NCBI RefSeq assembly: GCF_030161375.1
Contig: NZ_BSSQ01000006.1
Coordinates: forward strand, 310,001-374,000
Direction: 5' to 3'
From: Paenibacillus glycanilyticus
GTDB lineage: Bacteria; Bacillota; Bacilli; Paenibacillales; Paenibacillaceae
Length of the DNA stretch: 64,000 nt
This document shows, one piece after another, positions 23,993 through 33,625 of the stretch; within the stretch, counting starts at the first letter, position 1, and each line of letters starts with the position of its first letter. The position numbers were made by a program, and so were the translations under genes. The notes beneath the pieces were generated by a model. That model worked only from the letters and a program-made list of their open reading frames with translations, did not search any database and had not been told where the DNA came from.

Positions 23993-26410
23993 ATGTCGAT
24001 GAATCGAACGGGTACAGTGAAGCGCGCAGCCGTCATCGGCTCCGGCGTCATGGGCGCGGGAATTGCCGCGCATCTGGCCAATGCCGGCATGCGCGTGCTG
24101 CTGCTCGATGTGGTGCCGCAAACGCTTTTGCCGGAGGAGGAAAAGCGCGGGCTGACGCTCTCTTCCTCGCAGGTGCGCAGCCGCCTCGCGCAAGCTGCCG
24201 TTGCCAGAATGGCGAGAACCCAGCCGGCTCCGCTGTATGAGCCTTCTTTTGCAGGAAGGATTACGGCCGGTAATCTCGAGGATCATCTAGCCGGACTATC
24301 CGAGGTGGATTGGATTGTGGAAGCGGTTGTAGAACGGCTGGACGTGAAGCGGAGCTTGTTTGCGAAGGTGGAGACGGTGTGGAAGCCCGGCACGATCGTG
24401 ACCTCCAATACATCGGGTTTGTCCGTGGCGGAGATGGCAGAGGGCAGGAGCGAAGCGTTCCGGCGGCATTTTGCGGTGACTCATTTCTTCAATCCTCCGC
24501 GTTATATGAAGCTGGTTGAGGTTGTGCCGACTGCGGATACGGATCCCGGGGTGACGGCGCTTTTGACCGCGGTTTGCGAGGAACGTCTGGGCAAAGGGGT
24601 TGTTGTGGCCAAAGACACGCCTAACTTTATCGCGAACCGGATCGGGACGTACGGCATGCTGGTGACGCTCGAGGAGGGCTTGAAATTCGGCCTCACCGTG
24701 GAAGAAGCCGATGCGTTGACAGGTCCTGCGATGGGCCGGCCGAAGACCGCGACGTTCCGGATGCTCGATCTGGTTGGTCTCGATACGCTCTTGCATGTCG
24801 TAGACAACGTCCGGGAGAAAAGCACGGATGCGGCTGAACGCGAGACGTTCGCACGGCCTCCGCTCTTGGAGAAGCTGGTCGCTTCGGGCAGGCTGGGGGA
24901 GAAAAGCGGCGGCGGTTTTTACCGGAAAATCAAAGGGCCAAGAGGCGGCAGCGAGATCGAATCGCTCGATTTGGAATCGCTTGCTTACCGGGCTAAAATC
25001 CCGGTGAAAGGGCCTATTATCGATGCGGCCAAGGCGGCCAAAGGAACGGGTGGCAAAGTCCGGGCGCTCATTGGCACCGATCCGAAACATAAATATGCGC
25101 AGTTTGCTTGGCAGACGATCAAACGGACGTTGCTCTATTCGGCCGCTCTCGTTGGCGTCATCGCCGATTCCATTACGGACATCGACAAGGCGATGAAGTG
25201 GGGATTTAGCTGGGAGCTTGGCCCGTTTGAGCTATGGGATGCCCTAGGCCTCGAGAAATCCGTTGCGCGGATGAAGGCTGAGGGAGATTTGGTTCCGGAT
25301 TGGGTTGAGGCGTGGATTGCAGAGGGGAATGGCAGCTTCTATAAGGTGCAGGAGGGCAAAAGGCTCGTATACGCCGGCGGGGGCGGAGGGTATGCGGCCG
25401 AAGAGATATCGCCCGATGAGATTTCGTTAGCTGCCTTGAAGGAAGCGGGCCGTACGGTGCTGCGTACCTCCGATGCCAGCTTGATTGATCTTGGCGACGA
25501 TGTCGTCTGTCTCGAATTCCATTCGCCTAATAACGCGATTGGCGGAGATATTCTTACCGCCATTCGGCGGACGGCGGATGAGGTAAGCCGCAACTGGCGC
25601 GGGCTAGTTATTGCCAACGAGGGACGTAACTTCTGCGTAGGCGCGAATCTGCTGCTTCTCCTGATGGAGGCGCAAAACGGCGAGTGGGATGAAGTCGAGG
25701 ACATCATCCGGATGTTCCAGAGCAGCATGTATGCGATCAAAAAATTAGACCGCCCCGTTGTCGCCGCGCCTCATCGGATGACGCTAGGCGGAGGCGTCGA
25801 GGCTTGCTTGCCGGCGGACCGGATTATTTTCTCCCCGGAGACGTACTTCGGTCTTGTGGAGACCGGGGTCGGCCTGATTCCGGCGGGCGGCGGCTCGAAG
25901 GAAGCGGCCGTCATGGCGGCGGCGCGAGCGGGTGGCGGCGATATTCAGCCGCATTTGAATGCTCTGTTTGAGACGGTGGCGATGGCCAAAACCTCGAGCT
26001 CCGGCTTTGATGTGGACCGCATTGGGCTGAAGCGCCCGCAAGACCGCGTCATTATGCGGCAGGATGCGCGTATTGCCGAAGCGAAGCGGGCGGTGCTTGA
26101 GCTAGACCGCGCCGGCTATACGCCGCAGCCCGAAACGCGTGTCCGCGTAGCCGGCCGAGAAGGCAAAGCCGTGCTGCGCATGGGCGTGCACGGTCTGCTG
26201 CTCGGCGGCCAGATCAGCGAGCATGACGCGCTTATTGCGGGTAAGCTCGCCCATATTATGTCCGGCGGCGACGCGGCGCCGGGGGCGGAAGTAAGCGAAC
26301 AATATTTGCTCGACCTGGAATGCGAAGCGTTCCTCAGCCTATGCGGCGAGCGCAAAACGCAAGACCGTATGAGCCACATGTTGTCCACCGGCAAGCCTCT
26401 GCGGAACTAA
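23993..26410 (+). CDS. fadN: 3-hydroxyacyl-CoA dehydrogenase / enoyl-CoA hydratase FadN
   Basis: Bifunctional beta-oxidation enzyme of 805 residues: hydrates enoyl-CoA and oxidises the 3-hydroxyacyl-CoA with NAD. The Rossmann motif AVIGSGVMGAGIAAHLANAG is near residue 12 and SNTSGLSVAEMA marks the dehydrogenase core. A second C-terminal dehydrogenase domain (about 365-450) precedes the hydratase/crotonase domain (about 500-690, GLVIANEGRNFCVGANL and RMTLGGGVEACLPADR). Dehydrogenase first and hydratase last is the Bacillus FadN order, opposite to E. coli FadB. TAGGAGG lies before the ATG. It works with FadA encoded next. Confidence 0.95.
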   Translation: MSMNRTGTVKRAAVIGSGVMGAGIAAHLANAGMRVLLLDVVPQTLLPEEEKRGLTLSSSQVRSRLAQAAVARMARTQPAPLYEPSFAGRITAGNLEDHLAGLSEVDWIVEAVVERLDVKRSLFAKVETVWKPGTIVTSNTSGLSVAEMAEGRSEAFRRHFAVTHFFNPPRYMKLVEVVPTADTDPGVTALLTAVCEERLGKGVVVAKDTPNFIANRIGTYGMLVTLEEGLKFGLTVEEADALTGPAMGRPKTATFRMLDLVGLDTLLHVVDNVREKSTDAAERETFARPPLLEKLVASGRLGEKSGGGFYRKIKGPRGGSEIESLDLESLAYRAKIPVKGPIIDAAKAAKGTGGKVRALIGTDPKHKYAQFAWQTIKRTLLYSAALVGVIADSITDIDKAMKWGFSWELGPFELWDALGLEKSVARMKAEGDLVPDWVEAWIAEGNGSFYKVQEGKRLVYAGGGGGYAAEEISPDEISLAALKEAGRTVLRTSDASLIDLGDDVVCLEFHSPNNAIGGDILTAIRRTADEVSRNWRGLVIANEGRNFCVGANLLLLLMEAQNGEWDEVEDIIRMFQSSMYAIKKLDRPVVAAPHRMTLGGGVEACLPADRIIFSPETYFGLVETGVGLIPAGGGSKEAAVMAAARAGGGDIQPHLNALFETVAMAKTSSSGFDVDRIGLKRPQDRVIMRQDARIAEAKRAVLELDRAGYTPQPETRVRVAGREGKAVLRMGVHGLLLGGQISEHDALIAGKLAHIMSGGDAAPGAEVSEQYLLDLECEAFLSLCGERKTQDRMSHMLSTGKPLRN

Positions 26411-26459
26411 TGCCAGTCGGGCTAATAGCTTCAGTTTGTGAGTTTCTGATGGACAATGA

Positions 26460-26500
26460 TTAAGGTCGTTAAGGTCGTTAAGGTCGTTGAGGGACCTTAA
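26460..26500 (+). repeat. Triple 9-bp repeat TTAAGGTCG between fadN and fadA
   Basis: Three tandem TTAAGGTCG units followed by TTGAGGGACCTTAACG, which can pair back on them. The word GGACCTTAA is shared with the 125-bp repeat at 20257. A 24-bp palindrome-like stretch at about 26545-26568 (CCGCCA...TGGCGG around CGCATATGCG) lies just before the fadA ribosome site. Confidence 0.75.
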
Positions 26501-26590
26501 CGCCACTAAATGTTATGCATCGTCGCAGCGCGAGCACAAGGTTCCGCCACCGCATATGCGTTGGCGGAGGCAATAAGAAGGAGGGCGTTT

Positions 26591-27802
26591 ATGGGAGCAG
26601 AGGGCAAGTTTGCGGACAATGACCGCGATGCCGTTATCGTATCCGCGGTAAGGACGGCGGTTGGCAAAGCGAAGAAGGGAAGTCTGGCGGAGACGAGGGC
26701 TGAGGACCTCGGACGGGCCGTGTTAACGGTAGCGGTGGCGAGAGTGCCCGGTCTTGATGCGGCGCAGGTTGAGGATGTCATCATCGGTTGTGCGATGCCG
26801 GAAGGAGAGCAGGGACTGAATATGGCGAGGATCCTCGCGCTTTATTCGGGTTTCCCGGTCACAACGCCGGCGGTGACCATTAACCGCTTTTGCGCTTCGG
26901 GGCTGCAGTCGATCGCTTATGCGGCGGAACGGATTCGCCTTGGCGACGCGGACATTCTGGTCGCGGGCGGCGTGGAGAGCATGAGCCATGTGCCAATGAC
27001 CGGCTTCAAGCTGTCGCCTCATCCGGGCATCGTGGATACGATGCCGGAGGTCTACATGGGCATGGGCCACACGGCGGAAGAAGTGGCGCGCCGCTACAAC
27101 GTAACCCGCGCTGCGCAAGATGCGTTTGCCGCGTCCAGCCACCGCAAAGCGGCGGCGGCCATCCGGGAAGGCCGATTCAAAGACGAGATCGTTCCGGTTA
27201 CCGCTACGCGATCCGATGTGAACGATTACGGCCGGCCTGTAGAGAAGACTTTTACCTTCGACACCGACGAAGGGGTGCGCGCGGAAACAACGCCGGAGAC
27301 ATTAGCGCCGCTGAAGCCGTCTTTTGCCCGGGAAGGCACGGTTACGGCCGGCAACTCCTCGCAGATGAGCGACGGAGCCGCAGCGGTTGTCATCATGAGC
27401 CGCGCCAAAGCCAGAGAACTTGGGTTGACGCCGCTTGCCGCATTCCGTACCTACCGGGTGGCCGGCGTAGCGCCGGAAGTGATGGGCATCGGCCCGATTG
27501 AGGCCGTTCCCAAAGCGCTTAATGCCGCTAACTTAACGGTTAACGACGTTGATGTTTTTGAGCTAAATGAAGCTTTTGCCGCTCAATGCGTGCCGATTAT
27601 CGAGCAGCTTGGCATCGATCCGGAACGCGTAAATGTGAACGGCGGAGCTATTGCCCTTGGCCATCCGCTTGGGTGTACGGGGACAAAGTTGTCGGTATCG
27701 CTTATTCACGAGCTTAAGAGACGCGGCGGCGGGATTGGCGTGGTTACGATGTGCGTCGGAGGCGGCATGGGAGCGGCAGGGGTGTTTGAGGTATACGCCT
27801 GA
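26591..27802 (+). CDS. fadA: Acetyl-CoA C-acyltransferase (3-ketoacyl-CoA thiolase)
   Basis: Thiolase of 403 residues that cleaves 3-ketoacyl-CoA to acetyl-CoA and a shortened acyl-CoA. The acyl-accepting Cys is in [16 protein letters not shown], with [13 protein letters not shown], the NEAFAAQ motif, the His of [15 protein letters not shown] and the second Cys in [13 protein letters not shown] 26591 follows AAGGAGGG; an in-frame upstream extension to 26510 has no ribosome site and holds a palindrome. It has about 10 more N-terminal residues than the usual 391. It lies between fadN and fadE as in B. subtilis. Confidence 0.96.
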   Translation: MGAEGKFADNDRDAVIVSAVRTAVGKAKKGSLAETRAEDLGRAVLTVAVARVPGLDAAQVEDVIIGCAMPEGEQGLNMARILALYSGFPVTTPAVTINRFCASGLQSIAYAAERIRLGDADILVAGGVESMSHVPMTGFKLSPHPGIVDTMPEVYMGMGHTAEEVARRYNVTRAAQDAFAASSHRKAAAAIREGRFKDEIVPVTATRSDVNDYGRPVEKTFTFDTDEGVRAETTPETLAPLKPSFAREGTVTAGNSSQMSDGAAAVVIMSRAKARELGLTPLAAFRTYRVAGVAPEVMGIGPIEAVPKALNAANLTVNDVDVFELNEAFAAQCVPIIEQLGIDPERVNVNGGAIALGHPLGCTGTKLSVSLIHELKRRGGGIGVVTMCVGGGMGAAGVFEVYA

Positions 27803-27817
27803 AAGGAGACTTGAAGC

Positions 27818-29593
27818 ATGGGAGAAAACATTCGGTTTGGCGGTAGATTTGTCATCGAGGATGCTTTGCCGTCCGCAACGGTAACGCCGGAGGACTTCAC
27901 CGAAGAGCAGCAGATGATGGCGGATGCGGCGCAGCAATTTATGGAGGGCGAGATTTTTCCGGTTGATGAACAGCTTGAAGGTTTGGACTACGAACTCACG
28001 GTTAAGCTGATGCGCCAGGCGGGGGAGCTTGGCCTCCTCGGGGCGGATGTGCCGGAAGCCTACGGCGGACTGGGGCTGGATAAAGTAAGCACGACTTTGC
28101 TGTCGGAGACGCTTGCCCGCGCCTCTTCTTTCGCGTTGTCCGTAGGCGCGCATACGGGGATTGGCACGCTGCCGATCGTTTTTTTCGGAACCGCCGCGCA
28201 GAAGCGCAAATATTTGCCGAAGCTTGCTACCGGCGAGTTGATCGCCGCTTATTGCTTGACGGAACCGGCCTCCGGCTCGGATGCGTTAGGCGCCAAAACT
28301 ACGGCTAAGCTGTCTGCTGACGGCAGCCATTATCTCTTGAACGGCTCCAAGCTGTATATCACGAACGCGGGTTTTGCGGACGTGTTTATCGTGTATGCGA
28401 AGGTGAATGGCGAAGCTTTTACCGCGTTTATCGTGGAAAAAGGAATGCCGGGCTTCAGTCTCGGGCCCGAGGAGCACAAGATGGGCATCAAAGGCTCGTC
28501 GACGCGCCCTTTATTTTTCGAGGATGTGGCCGTTCCGGTGGACAATGTGCTTGGCGAGGTCGGCCAAGGCCATAAGATCGCGTTCAATATTCTGAACATC
28601 GGTCGCTTCAAGCTGGGAGCGGGCTGTCTGGGCGCTGCCAAAGAAACGATCGAGCTCGCTTCCAAATACGCCAATACGCGCAAACAGTTTGGCCGCGCCA
28701 TCTCGTCCTACCCGCTCATTGGCGCCAAGCTGGCGGATATGAATATTCGCACTTACGTGCTGGAGTCTATGGTTTACCGTACCGCCGGATGGATTGACGC
28801 GATGTTGAGCGCCGAAGGTGCTGGCGCGGATGCTCCGGATGCCGGCATGCGGGCAGCGAAAGCGATTAGCGAATACGCGCTGGAATGCTCCATCAACAAG
28901 GTGTTTGCTTCGGAGACGCTGGACTTTGTCGCGGACGAAGGGGTGCAGATTCACGGCGGCTACGGATATGTGAAGGAATATAAGGTGGAGCGGATCTACC
29001 GGGATTCGCGGATTAACCGGATTTTTGAAGGAACAAACGAGATTAATCGGATGCTGATTCCCGGAACGTTGCTGAAAAAAGCGATGAGAGGCGAACTTCC
29101 GCTCCTCGAAAAAGCGCAGTCCCTCCAGGCCGAGTTGCTGCAGCCGATGCCGGTTCCCGCTTTTGACGAACCGCTTAGCCGCGAGGCTTACCGGGTATCG
29201 CAAGGGAAAAAAGCGTTTCTAGCCGTTGGCGGTCTCGCCGTGCAAAAGCTTGGCGTGCGTCTGGATCAGGAACAAGAGGTACTCTGTTCGCTATCGGACA
29301 TTATGATTCAGCTCTTCGCGGCCGAAAGCGCGCTGCTGCGCACGCAGAAGCTTGTGCAAAGCGGAGCTGAAGCCCGTAACGCGATTCAAATGACGGAAGT
29401 ATTCGTGCAGGAAGCACTAGAGAAAATCGAAGCCATTGCGAAGGTTGCGCTGGCTGGTCTGGTCAAGGGGGATACCTTGCAAATGCAGCTGTCTGTCCTG
29501 AAAAAGCTGATGCGCGGTCCACTCGTGGATACGATCGCGACCAAACGGGACATTGCGGCGCGTGTCATTAGCGGGGAGCAATATATTGTGTAA
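27818..29593 (+). CDS. fadE: Acyl-CoA dehydrogenase FadE
   Basis: FAD enzyme of 591 residues that makes trans-2-enoyl-CoA and hands electrons to EtfAB. It shows the FAD/substrate segments YCLTEPASGSDA and YITNAGFADVF, the arginine pair YANTRKQFGR, DEGVQIHGGYGYVKEY and the catalytic-region IYRDSRINRIFEGTNEINR. The additional C-terminal helical domain (about 420-591) is typical of the Bacillus FadE/YusJ group (about 594 residues) and of VLCAD-like enzymes. AAAGGAGAC lies before the ATG. It starts 15 bases after fadA. Confidence 0.96.
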   Translation: MGENIRFGGRFVIEDALPSATVTPEDFTEEQQMMADAAQQFMEGEIFPVDEQLEGLDYELTVKLMRQAGELGLLGADVPEAYGGLGLDKVSTTLLSETLARASSFALSVGAHTGIGTLPIVFFGTAAQKRKYLPKLATGELIAAYCLTEPASGSDALGAKTTAKLSADGSHYLLNGSKLYITNAGFADVFIVYAKVNGEAFTAFIVEKGMPGFSLGPEEHKMGIKGSSTRPLFFEDVAVPVDNVLGEVGQGHKIAFNILNIGRFKLGAGCLGAAKETIELASKYANTRKQFGRAISSYPLIGAKLADMNIRTYVLESMVYRTAGWIDAMLSAEGAGADAPDAGMRAAKAISEYALECSINKVFASETLDFVADEGVQIHGGYGYVKEYKVERIYRDSRINRIFEGTNEINRMLIPGTLLKKAMRGELPLLEKAQSLQAELLQPMPVPAFDEPLSREAYRVSQGKKAFLAVGGLAVQKLGVRLDQEQEVLCSLSDIMIQLFAAESALLRTQKLVQSGAEARNAIQMTEVFVQEALEKIEAIAKVALAGLVKGDTLQMQLSVLKKLMRGPLVDTIATKRDIAARVISGEQYIV

Positions 29594-29608
29594 GAGGGGG
29601 AACTCCAT

Positions 29609-31852
29609 ATGGATAGGGCAAATCCGGAAAACCCGCTTGTACCCGAAGATCGGCAAGAAGAGCCGGCCAATGCCGTACCTAACGATCCGGCATTTCCATC
29701 ACGGCAGGAGGAAGCCGCAGCCCCGCAGCTCGTAGAAGCGGCTCCGCCCGCGGAGGCGGCGCCAAGCGCCGAGCCAGCTGTAGCGGCGGAAGCGGCTCCG
29801 CCTGCGGAGGCGGCGCCAAGCGCCGAGCCCGCGGCAGTCGCGGAAGCGACCCCGGTGTCTGATCCGCCCGAAGCGGAATCGGCTCCTGCTGAGGCAGCGC
29901 CAAGCACCGAGCCCGCGGCAGTCGCGGAAGCGATCCCGGCGTCTGATCCGCCTGAAGCGGAAGCGGCTCCGCCGGCGGAGCCTGCGCCAAGCGCCGAGCC
30001 AGCGGTAGTCGCGGATGCCGCTCCGGCGGAAGATCCGCCCGAAGCGGAGCCAGTTCCCGCTGCGGCCCGCCCCGAGCCCGAGCCGCCGGAGGCACCGCTC
30101 GCCGAAGTTGCCGCTCGCGCGTCCGCCGCGCCCGAGGAGCCGGAGGCTCCGAAGGAAGTTCCCAAGCCATGGCTGCGCCATTATCCGCCGGAGATTCCGG
30201 CTTCTCTAGACTATCCGAACCATGGCATTCCGCAATTTCTCATGAACGCGGTAGAGAAATTTCCGGCGAACGAAGCCGTGCATTTCCTTGGCAAGTCGCT
30301 TACCTACCGCGAGCTGTACGATCATACTTGCCGCCTGGCGAATGGCCTTATCTCGCTTGGAGTGAACCGCGGCGACCGGGTCGCGATCATGCTGCCGAAC
30401 TGCCCGCAGGCGGTCATCTCCTACTATGCCGCTCTAAAGGTTGGGGCCGTTGTTGTCCAGACGAATCCGCTGTATGTCGAGCGGGAGCTGGAGCATCAGC
30501 TGAAGGACAGCGGGGCCACAACGATGATTACGGTTGACCTGTTCTACGGGCGTCTTGCCAATGTACGGGGCGAAGACCCGGAGGCAGGGCCGCTGCCGAA
30601 GCTGAAGAACGTCATTATTACGTCGCTCAAAGACGGACTCCCTTTTCCCAAAAATCTCCTCTATCCAATCAAACAACGCAAAGACGGCTTCAAAGCCGAC
30701 ATTCCGTATGGCCGCCAAGGCGTTGTATCCTACCGGAAGCTGCTCTCTTCCAGTTCCAATCTTCCCGTTATCATCGATATTCACGGCAGCGATCTTGCCC
30801 AGCTTCAATACACCGGCGGTACAACCGGAACGCCGAAAGGGGTGATGCTGACACATCGGAACCTTGTGGCCAATACGATGCAGACCTCGGCTTGGTGTTA
30901 TAAGGTGAAGGATGGCTACGAAAGATTTCTAGCGGCGTTGCCTTTATTCCATGTATTTGGATTAACCGTATTAATGAACTTTTCGGTTATGCGTGCCGGT
31001 TCGCTGGTGCTGCTGCCGCGATTTGAGACGGAAACGGTGCTCGATACGATCAGCCGCCAACAACCAACGTTGTTTCCCGGCGCGCCAACGATGTATGTCG
31101 CTCTTATCAATCATAAGAAATCCGCCAGCACCGATCTGTCTTCCATCGAAGCTTGCATAAGCGGATCGGCCGCGCTGCCGCTCGAAGTGCAGGAGCAATT
31201 TGAGCGAATGACCGGAGGCAAGCTGATTGAAGGTTATGGCCTGACGGAAGCTTCCCCGGTGACGCATGCGAATCTGATCTGGGGCAAACGGAAGAACGGC
31301 ACGATCGGCATGCCGTTTCCCGATACGGTTGCCGCCATCTTAAGTCCGGAAGGCAAGCTTCTTCCTATCCGCGAAGTCGGGGAGTTATGCATCCGGGGGC
31401 CTCAGGTAATGAAGGGGTATTGGAACAATCCGGAGGAATCCGATTTGGTGCTTCGGGGAGGTTGGCTGCATACCGGGGACCTCGGTTATATGGACGAAGA
31501 CGGCTTTTTTACGATTGTGGACAGAATCAAGGACATCATTATTGCAGGCGGCTTCAATATATATCCGCGCGAGGTCGAAGAGGTGCTGTACGAACATCCG
31601 GCCGTGATGGAAGCGTCCGTGTTGGGCGTGAAGGATCCATACCGGGGCGAGACGGTGAAAGCGTACATTGTACTTAAAAAAGGAACCTACGCATCGGCTG
31701 CCCAGCTTGATGTCTGGTGCAGACAGAAGCTTGCGGCCTTTAAGGTTCCGCATTTGTATGAGTTCCGGGAGTCTCTCCCGAAGACGATGATCGGCAAAGT
31801 ATTAAGGCGCAAGCTGCTTGAAGAGGAACTTGAGAAAGATCAAGAGCAATGA
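29609..31852 (+). CDS. lcfA: Long-chain acyl-CoA synthetase with an Ala/Pro/Glu-repeat N-terminal arm
   Basis: Activates fatty acids to acyl-CoA with ATP. Residues from about 195 to 747 form a complete AMP-binding ligase: the P-loop YTGGTTGTPKG is near residue 401, then GYGLTEASPV, HTGDLGYMDEDGFFTIVDRI and the C-terminal catalytic Lys in PKTMIGKVLRR. Bacillus LcfA is about 560 residues. The extra first 185 or so are low-complexity Ala/Pro/Glu in tandem units near EAAPSAEPAAVAEA and SDPPEAEAAP. AGAGGGGGAAC lies before the ATG, so the arm is probably translated. It may be a flexible tether; no such arm is usual in the family. Confidence 0.9.
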   Translation: MDRANPENPLVPEDRQEEPANAVPNDPAFPSRQEEAAAPQLVEAAPPAEAAPSAEPAVAAEAAPPAEAAPSAEPAAVAEATPVSDPPEAESAPAEAAPSTEPAAVAEAIPASDPPEAEAAPPAEPAPSAEPAVVADAAPAEDPPEAEPVPAAARPEPEPPEAPLAEVAARASAAPEEPEAPKEVPKPWLRHYPPEIPASLDYPNHGIPQFLMNAVEKFPANEAVHFLGKSLTYRELYDHTCRLANGLISLGVNRGDRVAIMLPNCPQAVISYYAALKVGAVVVQTNPLYVERELEHQLKDSGATTMITVDLFYGRLANVRGEDPEAGPLPKLKNVIITSLKDGLPFPKNLLYPIKQRKDGFKADIPYGRQGVVSYRKLLSSSSNLPVIIDIHGSDLAQLQYTGGTTGTPKGVMLTHRNLVANTMQTSAWCYKVKDGYERFLAALPLFHVFGLTVLMNFSVMRAGSLVLLPRFETETVLDTISRQQPTLFPGAPTMYVALINHKKSASTDLSSIEACISGSAALPLEVQEQFERMTGGKLIEGYGLTEASPVTHANLIWGKRKNGTIGMPFPDTVAAILSPEGKLLPIREVGELCIRGPQVMKGYWNNPEESDLVLRGGWLHTGDLGYMDEDGFFTIVDRIKDIIIAGGFNIYPREVEEVLYEHPAVMEASVLGVKDPYRGETVKAYIVLKKGTYASAAQLDVWCRQKLAAFKVPHLYEFRESLPKTMIGKVLRRKLLEEELEKDQEQ

Positions 31853-31866
31853 GGCGGTGATGGCGC

Positions 31867-32298
31867 GTGGCGGAGGATTTTGCCGCGGAAGAGGCGGATA
31901 GGAAAAGTCATCTGGACCAGCTCGAGGAGATGGCCAGCGGAACATTTTGGAGCGAGCTAGGCTGTGAAGTCGTATTTGCCCATGAGAAAAAAGCGGCGAT
32001 CCGCCTACACGCGGAGAGGCGTCATCTCAATTTGATTGGCATCGTTCATGGCGGGGTATTGATGTCTATGCTCGACAATGCAATGGGGTTGGTCGTTATG
32101 ATGGCATGCCGCGAAAAGACGGTAACCGCGGGCCTTAACACGCATTTTCTGGAGAGCGCGAGAAGCGGAATATTGGTGTGCGAAGCCGAGATTATACACC
32201 GGATCGGACGGACGATTACCCTGCAGGCCGGCGTGAAAGATGAAGACGAGAGGTTGATTGCATGGGGGAGCGGGTCTTACCGAATTGTGTCGAGGTAA
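31867..32298 (+). CDS. Hotdog-fold acyl-CoA thioesterase, PaaI type
   Basis: Protein of 143 residues with the hotdog thioesterase pattern: LIGIVHGGVLMSMLDNAMG (HGG loop and long helix), then TAGLNTHFLESARSG and AEIIHRIGRTITLQAG. These proteins release fatty acid or another acid from CoA thioesters. The start is a GTG at 31867 with GAGGCGG upstream; the gap from the ligase stop is 14 bases, so it is the last gene of the fad run. It may free trapped CoA during beta-oxidation. The exact substrate is unknown. Confidence 0.85.
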   Translation: MAEDFAAEEADRKSHLDQLEEMASGTFWSELGCEVVFAHEKKAAIRLHAERRHLNLIGIVHGGVLMSMLDNAMGLVVMMACREKTVTAGLNTHFLESARSGILVCEAEIIHRIGRTITLQAGVKDEDERLIAWGSGSYRIVSR

Positions 32299-32323
32299 CT
32301 TTTTTTTAGGCTGATTGGCCGAG

Positions 32324-32352
32324 TTGCTGTCGGATTGCCGGTCCGATATAAT
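32324..32352 (+). promoter_or_regulatory. Sigma-A promoter of the small membrane protein gene
   Basis: TTGCTG at 32324-32329, a 17-bp spacer and a perfect TATAAT at 32347-32352. Confidence 0.7.
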
Positions 32353-32443
32353 AACCTATATATGGAAGAAAAAAAATTACGCGGATAAAGTGAAACCAAA
32401 TCAGCGTTCAGCCGATAAATATAAGAAGAGAGGAGGCGGAAGA

Positions 32444-32641
32444 ATGGTCGACGGATGGATTACGGCAGTCGTATTGATATTTGGCATTGCTGTTGCACTT
32501 ATTGGCGTGTTTGCTTATTTACGAATGTTTAATAGAAACGAAACGCATCATTCCTCTGTTGAAATTCCGCCTCCAACGCCTCCTAAGTCTGCTCCGGCAG
32601 AGGATGCAGGTCCGGCTGCAAACCCTCCCCGGGACAATTAG
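32444..32641 (+). CDS. 65-residue single-helix membrane protein, proline-rich tail
   Basis: ATG 32444 follows AGAGGAGGCGG. One membrane helix (about residues 6-28, ITAVVLIFGIAVALIGVFAY) is followed by a short hydrophilic tail rich in Pro and Ala (IPPPTPPKSAPAEDAG). The frame is open from 32315, but the promoter at 32324-32352 lies in that extension, so the shorter start is chosen. No family recognised. Confidence 0.6.
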   Translation: MVDGWITAVVLIFGIAVALIGVFAYLRMFNRNETHHSSVEIPPPTPPKSAPAEDAGPAANPPRDN

Positions 32642-32691
32642 GCAAGGGCCCAATAGGCAATTTGGATATTTCACAATCTGGCCCGGAATGT

Positions 32692-32697
32692 TATAAT
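32692..32697 (+). promoter_or_regulatory. Probable -10 box before the 62-residue gene
   Basis: Perfect TATAAT; the -35 region 17 bases upstream (TTTCAC) is weak. It lies 130 bases before the start codon. Confidence 0.45.
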
Positions 32698-32828
32698 AGT
32701 AAGAAAAATGCAAACATTGTGACTCATTGACCATGGAGTTGCCTGCACTAAAATGGGGGGTAAAATCCGCATCCGTTCTCGGATTTGTTGTTTAGGACGA
32801 CCATCCAACGTATAGGGGAGGAGATTTC

Positions 32829-33017
32829 ATGGCGAAACATAGCCAAAATGAGGTCAAGGAAAGCCTGAAGGAACTCACGAGAATTTTTCAACCGAAAGAT
32901 CCTCGTAAATTTGTACGGGATTATATCCGGAAGTACAGAATTACGGGCGGTTATGAGGATGAGCTAACAATTTTGGTGGAAGACGAGATGGGTAAGATCA
33001 ACTCCTCGGTCAGCTGA
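32829..33017 (+). CDS. 62-residue soluble protein, function unknown
   Basis: Small charged protein (MAKHSQNEVKESLKELTRI to GKINSSVS) with an excellent ribosome site, TAGGGGAGGAG, and its own terminator. It is rich in Lys, Glu and Arg and predicted mainly helical, with no membrane segment. Clean signals at both ends make it a real gene. No family was recognised. Confidence 0.75.
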   Translation: MAKHSQNEVKESLKELTRIFQPKDPRKFVRDYIRKYRITGGYEDELTILVEDEMGKINSSVS

Positions 33018-33031
33018 GTAACTAACGAAAT

Positions 33032-33070
33032 GGCTTTGTACCTGTAGATTGCGGGTGCAAGGCCTTTTTT
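33032..33070 (+). terminator. Terminator after the 62-residue gene
   Basis: Stem GGCTTTGTACC/GGTGCAAGGCC (with G-T pairs) followed by six T. Confidence 0.85.
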
Positions 33071-33224
33071 GTGCCGGAAATCGGACAAGCGCGGACGTAA
33101 TGGTTTTGTAAGGATTTAATAAGACTTTTGCAAGAGCCCCGTTCTTCAATGGTTAGTTATGTCCGGTAAGCTGGGTATCGTAGAGAGCAGGGACGATATT
33201 CATAGGCTTAAAGGAGAGATCGGG

Positions 33225-33494
33225 ATGAAGAAACAAGTATGGGCGATTGTTGTGATAGGAGGCGTGTTGCTGCTAAGCGCATGCAATGGAAACAACAATA
33301 AAGACGACATGAACAATAAGCCGTCGACATCGGCCGAGATGAACGACAACAAGATGATGAACGACGGCAAAGCTATGAACGATGGCAAGATGAACGACGA
33401 CAAAGCTATGAACGATGGCAAGATGAACGACGACAAGATGATGAATGACGACAAAGCTATGAACGACAGCAAGATGATGAACGACAGCAAATAA
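33225..33494 (+). CDS. Lipoprotein with MNDxK repeats (MXKDX-like)
   Basis: Protein of 89 residues. The signal peptide ends in the lipobox LLSAC (Cys20), then a short Asn/Lys spacer, then about ten units of MNDGK, MNDDK, MNDNK or MNDSK up to the C-terminus. The ATG at 33225 follows AAGGAG. The pattern resembles the pentapeptide MXKDX repeat proteins, whose role is unknown. Methionine and acid residues spaced like this could bind metal or be an oxidation sink, which is only a suggestion. The neighbouring two-component system and molybdopterin enzyme make an envelope-redox link worth testing. Confidence 0.85.
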   Translation: MKKQVWAIVVIGGVLLLSACNGNNNKDDMNNKPSTSAEMNDNKMMNDGKAMNDGKMNDDKAMNDGKMNDDKMMNDDKAMNDSKMMNDSK

Positions 33495-33506
33495 TGTTCG
33501 GTAAAA

Positions 33507-33536
33507 CGGCCGCCCCTCATGGGACGGCCTCTTCTT
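33507..33536 (+). terminator. Terminator after the repeat lipoprotein
   Basis: Stem GGCCGCCC/GGGACGGCC with a short loop, followed by a T/C-rich tract. Confidence 0.65.
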
Positions 33537-33625
33537 CTATCTTTTTTGCCGAGCGTAAAGTCGTATCTTATAGAAACAAGCCGTATAATAAAAGCAACTA
33601 GAGGTTATTGAACGGAGGGCAGAAG

